Part shown: one piece after another, positions 59,557 through 64,000 of the stretch
Layout: each line of letters begins with the position of its first letter
Position numbering within the stretch: position 1 is the first letter of the stretch
DNA from: Asterias amurensis
Lineage: Eukaryota > Echinodermata > Asteroidea > Forcipulatida > Asteriidae
NCBI RefSeq assembly: GCF_032118995.1
Contig: NC_092650.1
Span: forward strand, 24,686,001 to 24,750,000
Reading direction: 5' to 3'
DNA: 64,000 bases
Made by a program: the position numbers and the translations under genes
The notes under the pieces: model-generated
What the model saw: only the letters and a program-made list of their open reading frames with translations
Told to the model about the DNA's origin: nothing
Databases searched by the model: none

Positions 59557-61487
59557 CTCTCGGGTCGGGGTCTACTCTTAAATTTGTAAATAAAATAAGA
59601 ACTGATTTTTTAAAACCTTATAGTTAACTGTTTATTCACATTCCACTCATCAAAACACATATATTAGTGACAAAGGCTTTATTTTGAAAAAATATCACTT
59701 CCAGGTGACTTTAAGGCCATTTATCTTTTATTTAGAAGCACTCCCTGTACTCCTTTTCCTAATCACACATCAACTATGTTTCGAGTTTGATAGAGAAGCT
59801 TTCACTATTTCCGTGGCTTGTGTTTGTGGGATCCCTCATAACCAACCATGAAGCTACTCTTGTTGTGTCTGTGTGTGGCCGCTGCCAACGCCGCCCTTGC
59901 TCCAATTTACATGGCCCAGCGACGTGGCATTCCAAACAGCTTCATCATCAAGGCCAAGGTAAGTAATGTCCATTTATTTTTAAAAACTCACCATTCCGAT
60001 AGAAAATCATGTCTTTGTGAGAGTCAATTCCCACTTGGCTTTTCAGGGCTAAGGTCAAGAATAAAATGTATTCTTTTAATTCAACTGAAACAAAAATGTA
60101 AGTAATATTCCTCCGAAGTGAAATGTATTTTTTACATGCTTTGAACTATCAAAAGTTGCTGTACTTTTTTAAAAAACAAGTACGTTTTCATTGCTTTTGG
60201 TTTTAAAAGTTAATATAGGTTTTCTCGGTCAATTTCGGAAAATAAAGAAAATAGGGTTCGCTTGATTTCAAAGTGAAAAATAATACGAAACAGTTGCCTT
60301 TTACAGTTTATCTGTTTATTCGTATTTCTTTAGTCGTACCCATTTGAATCCTCGGTGAGCGAAGCTGATTGCCTCTTTACGAAATTGAAAATGATTAAAT
60401 CAGCAAAATCTCTAGTCGAACCAGCTTTGCTAAATTAAATGATGATTGTGTGTCATGAAGAAGAATGAGTGTGCTAGGAACTTGAAAGCCTCAAAACGAC
60501 ATTGAATGACCGAATTCTGAATTTAAAACGCAGTAAAAAGCGGAGAGGCAAAATAGCTTTAATTCGAACACATGAAAATTAAATTGGCTGCTCATTTGCC
60601 GAATTTGACCGAGAAAACCTACAGCAAAAGCGACTCTCTTTGAAGCCTGGTTCAACGAATTAGTTGAATTGTTCTCAATCCTAAAGAAACAGGGCTGTGA
60701 CGTCACAATTCGTATCGCATTCGCATTCGCAGGAATTATGGACCTGTGCCCAACTTCATGAAGCCTGTAAACACAAACATTTGCTAAGCATGAAATGTCT
60801 AACAACAGGAATAGCAACCAAATTTCCACGTGATTTTCAGGATAAACAAACAACAAGAGTAACATGGTTGGTAATAATTATTGTTTTTATCAAGGAAGAA
60901 ATTTCATGCTCAGCAATTTTGTGTGCTTGCAGGCTTTATGAAATTAGGCCCAGACTGGTCTTAACTTAGGGCTGTTGTCAACTTAGGAGTAGTCCTAGCT
61001 TAAGTTAAAAACATAACAATGAAGGCTAGACCTAAGTTAAGACGAGTTATAATGTCCTTAATCGAGTAGATAAGGCTATGTTCGAACTCTTTGTAATCCA
61101 CTTATAATAGCAGGACTCTTTGATGTGAAGTGAGGTTGGATTGGTACAGGGATATTTTTCACACTTTCCACCCACAGGGCCCCGGTTCGATTTTTCACCG
61201 GTTTGTTTTCGGGGGAGGAATATCCGCAACAATTTTGTTTCATAACAGTCCAGTGGCATCATCGAGTGTTTGCTCATATTCAGTACCATCTAGGGACCAA
61301 TACAAAAAAAGGAACAAATAAAAGGACTACATACGGAATTTCTTAAGACCGGATGCTCCACAAGTTGGTGTACAAAGTCTACGGGAAAACTTTAAATGCA
61401 GGGAAAACGAAAAAAAAAAGTCTCAAAAAGGATGCTGAAAGGCAGTGGACACTATTGGTAATTACTCAAAAATAATTATCATCATAA
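59557..61487 (+). repeat. Segmental duplication, copy B
   Basis: The counterpart of 51858-53790. It starts abruptly within the Kolobok-like right end, without the element's left part and without the promoter at 49802. Confidence 0.95.
59848..59958 (+). pseudogene. Signal-peptide/prodomain exon of the second S8 locus, copy B
   Basis: The same 37 residues as copy A, with an intact donor GTAAGTAATG. It is 1.9 kb upstream of the Asn exon at 61830. The exons encoding the rest of the prodomain and the Asp/His region should lie between them but are not there. Confidence 0.7.
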
Positions 61488-61796
61488 AACCTTTCTTGAT
61501 TACGAGTAATGGGGAGAGGTTGATAGTATAAAACATTGTGAGAAACAGCTCCCTCTGAAGTGACGTAGTTTTCGAGCAAGAAGTATTTACCACGAATTTG
61601 ATTTCGAGACCTCAATTTTCGAAATCAAGCATCAGAAAGCACACAAGTTCGTGTGACAAGGGTGTTTTTTCTTTCATTATTATCTCGCAACTTCTATGAC
61701 CGATTGAGCTCAAATTTTCACAGGTTCGTTATTTTATGCATATTTGTTGAGATACACCAAGTGAGAAGATTACCAATAGTGTCCACTGTCTTTAAT
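61437..61796 (+). repeat. MITE-A copy ending just before the Asn exon
   Basis: AAAGGCAGTGGACACTATTG to AATAGTGTCCACTGTCTTTAA. It stops 33 bases before the exon at 61830 and partly abuts its polypyrimidine tract. Confidence 0.85.
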
Positions 61797-61829
61797 AGAG
61801 AAAGCGTGTTTTTTTTTCTGTGTGTATAG

Positions 61830-62008
61830 GTTTAGATGAAGTATCCAAGCATGGCATCGGCGTTGTATCCATGTCTCTCGGACCCGCTGTGTCCCCTTCC
61901 ATCGATGAAGCAGTGGAAAAGCTACTGGCTGCTGGATACGTGTCCTCCGTGGCGGCAGGTAACTACGATATCGACGCCTGCAACATTTCACCCGCTAGGG
62001 TACCGGGG
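61830..62008 (+). pseudogene. Oxyanion-Asn exon of the second S8 locus
   Basis: 179 bases, the same length and phases as 5425-5603. It encodes [20 protein letters not shown]... with AAGN (oxyanion Asn) and DACNISPARVPG before donor GTGAGT. It is open and clearly homologous to the intact gene, with many amino acid replacements. The exon itself looks functional; the locus does not. Confidence 0.8.
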
Positions 62009-62245
62009 GTGAGTTCATGCATTCATGTTTAGAAACAGTCACACATTTTGAAAACGATCCATTATTTATCAACCGATGTCTCTATTAGACACGGTCTCGG
62101 AACGAAGACGACATGCCGTGAATTATATGCTGAAATTGACCGAGAAAACATTATTTGTAATATTGATGCTGCAAGTTGTGGTGTCTCTAAGAAATTTGAG
62201 GTAATACCAACTGGATTTCTTGTGTAAGTAGTGGTGGTTTTGAAA

Positions 62246-63192
62246 GTAGAGAGGTTCCGCAAGCATGCGGATACGGATACAGATACAGATACGGATATGA
62301 TAACCGTATCCGTTCACGCCAGCCGCGTGTTGGATTTTGTTTGGCAAACTATAGGTAATGTTTCACTTGAGTGCACTCGCATTCATCATGACCGATAGAG
62401 ACCCCGTGTTTTATACAATGCATTTTCTCATCACTTTGCTTGATTTTTTTATCTATATCAAGCACAATACAAGTGAAAGCAAATATTTTTGATCTGGGAC
62501 AAAAATACAACTAAAAGTCTGCAAAGCAGTTATCCGTTTTTCTACGACGTGTATGAGCTGCCGTATCCGTTTTTATAACACCCCTTACAAGTATTCTGCC
62601 TGCTCATTGGTTTAGAGCGCGTCACATGACATGTCTAAGTTTTGCTAGACGACGGCCGTGTGATAGTGCATCGGTTTGCCGTGCGCTAGTCCGAAGACTA
62701 TCACACGGCGTGCAGTAACCAGATGTCCGTTACGTGTACGAGGATGATAAATTAATAGTCTGTTACCAGTTCGGATTGCACGACACTACATGCAGCACAG
62801 TAAAAGTTTTTGCAATCTATAATCGCGTCGTCCGTTGATTGTAGCATTCAGGTCTGTAACTTAATAATAATAGTACAGTATTTAGAGAAATGTTTGGGGT
62901 GTTATAAAACAAATATTGACTTCTTTTTACTCGTGCAATGGTTAAAAATATGACTCCCTCGGTGATCCCCGTAGCGTTCTATTTTCCCTCGGCTTCGCCT
63001 CGGGAAAATAGAACGCTTCGGGGATCACCTCGGGAGTCATAGTTTTGACCATAGCACTCGAAGCAGTCAATATTTGTATACTAGCGTGTGAGCAAAATAC
63101 GGTAGTCGCGGATACGCGTCACGTGAACACACAAAGTGTCGACGTATCGGTATCTGTATGTGTATCCGTAGGCTTGTGAAACCTCTCTAGTA
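62246..63192. repeat. Element with AGAGAGGTTCCGCAAGC ends and GGATACGGATACAGATAC repeats
   Basis: AGAGAGGTTCCGCAAGC with GGATAC hexamers on the left is mirrored by GTATCTGTATGTGTATCCGT with GCTTGTGAAACCTCTCT on the right. The TTATAACACCCC element and its fold-back (62572-63085) are nested inside. Confidence 0.75.
62572..63085. repeat. TTATAACACCCC element plus CTCGGCTTCGCCTCG fold-back, second copy
   Basis: The same order as 8343-9595 without the 0.6 kb hairpin: TTATAACACCCC, CATTGGTTTAGAGCGCGTCA, GGGGTGTTATAA, then the hairpin around CCCTCGGCTTCGCCTCGGG. Confidence 0.85.
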
Positions 63193-63455
63193 ACCGGTGG
63201 TTAACGACTCAAATGGCCCAATTGCACAGAACTGCCTATAAACAGAAAGTACTGCTTACAAAAACCCACTGCTTTATAGCCATAATTAACAGGATACCAG
63301 TCAAGAATTGTACATGTGACATTCTATTTTGACTGGCAACCCTATTTTGGTACGCACATGATCCGTTTGTTCAGCGTGCCTAAGCAGCCCATGTAGTGGG
63401 CACAGAGTGAAAACTGAACCTATTGTTTTATATAAATCATGTTTTCATGCACTAG

Positions 63456-63628
63456 GCGATCACTGTAGCAGCTTCTGACGAAAAAAGACCAAAGAGCCTA
63501 TTTATCCTGTTGTGGCTCCTGCGTAGACATCTTTGCACCCGGTGTAGACATTGTGAGTGCTGGATATAATCAGGATGATGCAGTGGCTACCAAGTCGGGC
63601 ACGTCAATGGCCTGCCCACATGTTACTG
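63456..63628 (+). pseudogene. Catalytic-Ser exon of the second S8 locus, frameshifted
   Basis: 173 bases between AG and GT, against 172 in the intact gene. The exon opens in frame (AITVAASD) but an A6 run at about 63480-63485 carries one extra base. The downstream part is homologous only in the shifted frame: [16 protein letters not shown], then [13 protein letters not shown] with the nucleophile Ser. The normal frame hits divergent sequence. The final exon, if present, lies beyond the window. Confidence 0.8.
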
Positions 63629-64000
63629 GTATGTATGACATTGTAGGAGCTAGTTGTAGGGGCTAGTTGGTATAGACGATGTGACCATGTTTATATTCAA
63701 ACCGCCCTCTGTTGAAAAAAACCCACTGTATTACGTCATGTTTCGCAAGGCAAAAAGACACGTAGTCATGGTAAGATTGCATACACTTTCTAGCTGGCTG
63801 CCAAAACACAAAGGTTTTGCCCGGCGGTATGCGCGCGAATCATGTTATGGTTCCCGTGTGACGTCAGAGGTAACATCGTCTCTATTATTTGATAACACTC
63901 AACAAGTGACTGATGTCTCATATTTAAAGAAGAAAAGTGGACATTCGCCGTAGAAAGTTATTTAAACGTACAATGTCAGATACCAAACTAACTTTACAGT

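Overview
This window looks like animal nuclear DNA, most likely from an echinoderm and probably a sea star. The evidence is AT-rich sequence, genes split into short exons with GT-AG introns, secreted multidomain proteins (proteinase K-type S8 protease, calcium-binding EGF, F5/8C discoidin, PAN/Apple) and a very high load of short palindromic DNA elements. The lineage is inferred from gene types and repeat style, not from a database match. No prokaryotic, organellar, CRISPR or rRNA feature was seen.

Layout. (1) 184-12107, plus strand: a complete-looking eight-coding-exon gene for a secreted proteinase K-type subtilase of 372 residues, with TATA box, short untranslated first exon, Asp/His/Asn/Ser exons and a polyadenylation signal. 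(2) 15260-31797, plus strand: a gene for a secreted protein with a signal peptide, 11 tandem EGF exons and a C-terminal F5/8C domain, about 642 residues. The intron before the F5/8C exons holds a degenerate non-LTR retrotransposon on the opposite strand. (3) 36076-45409, minus strand: a five-exon gene for a secreted PAN/Apple protein of 309 residues whose C-terminal half is a conserved-looking domain I cannot name. (4) 49802 to the window end, plus strand: a second, broken proteinase K-type locus. It has a matching promoter, two near-identical signal-peptide exons (the result of a 1.9 kb duplication), an oxyanion-Asn exon and a Ser exon with a one-base insertion. No Asp/His exon was found.

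Most of the remaining sequence is mobile-element debris. It includes about 30 copies of one TIR family (MITE-A), large fold-back elements, THAP-containing TTAA-flanked (Kolobok-like) elements, a PIF/Harbinger-like element with a Myb/SANT-like ORF, a tRNA-derived SINE, and several tandem arrays including one whose unit repeatedly flips orientation.

The intact genes all encode secreted products: a protease and two adhesive or matrix-type proteins. A shared extracellular role is possible, but it is inferred only from proximity and domain type. Exon borders were placed by eye from splice signals and codon phase and checked by exon-length arithmetic.
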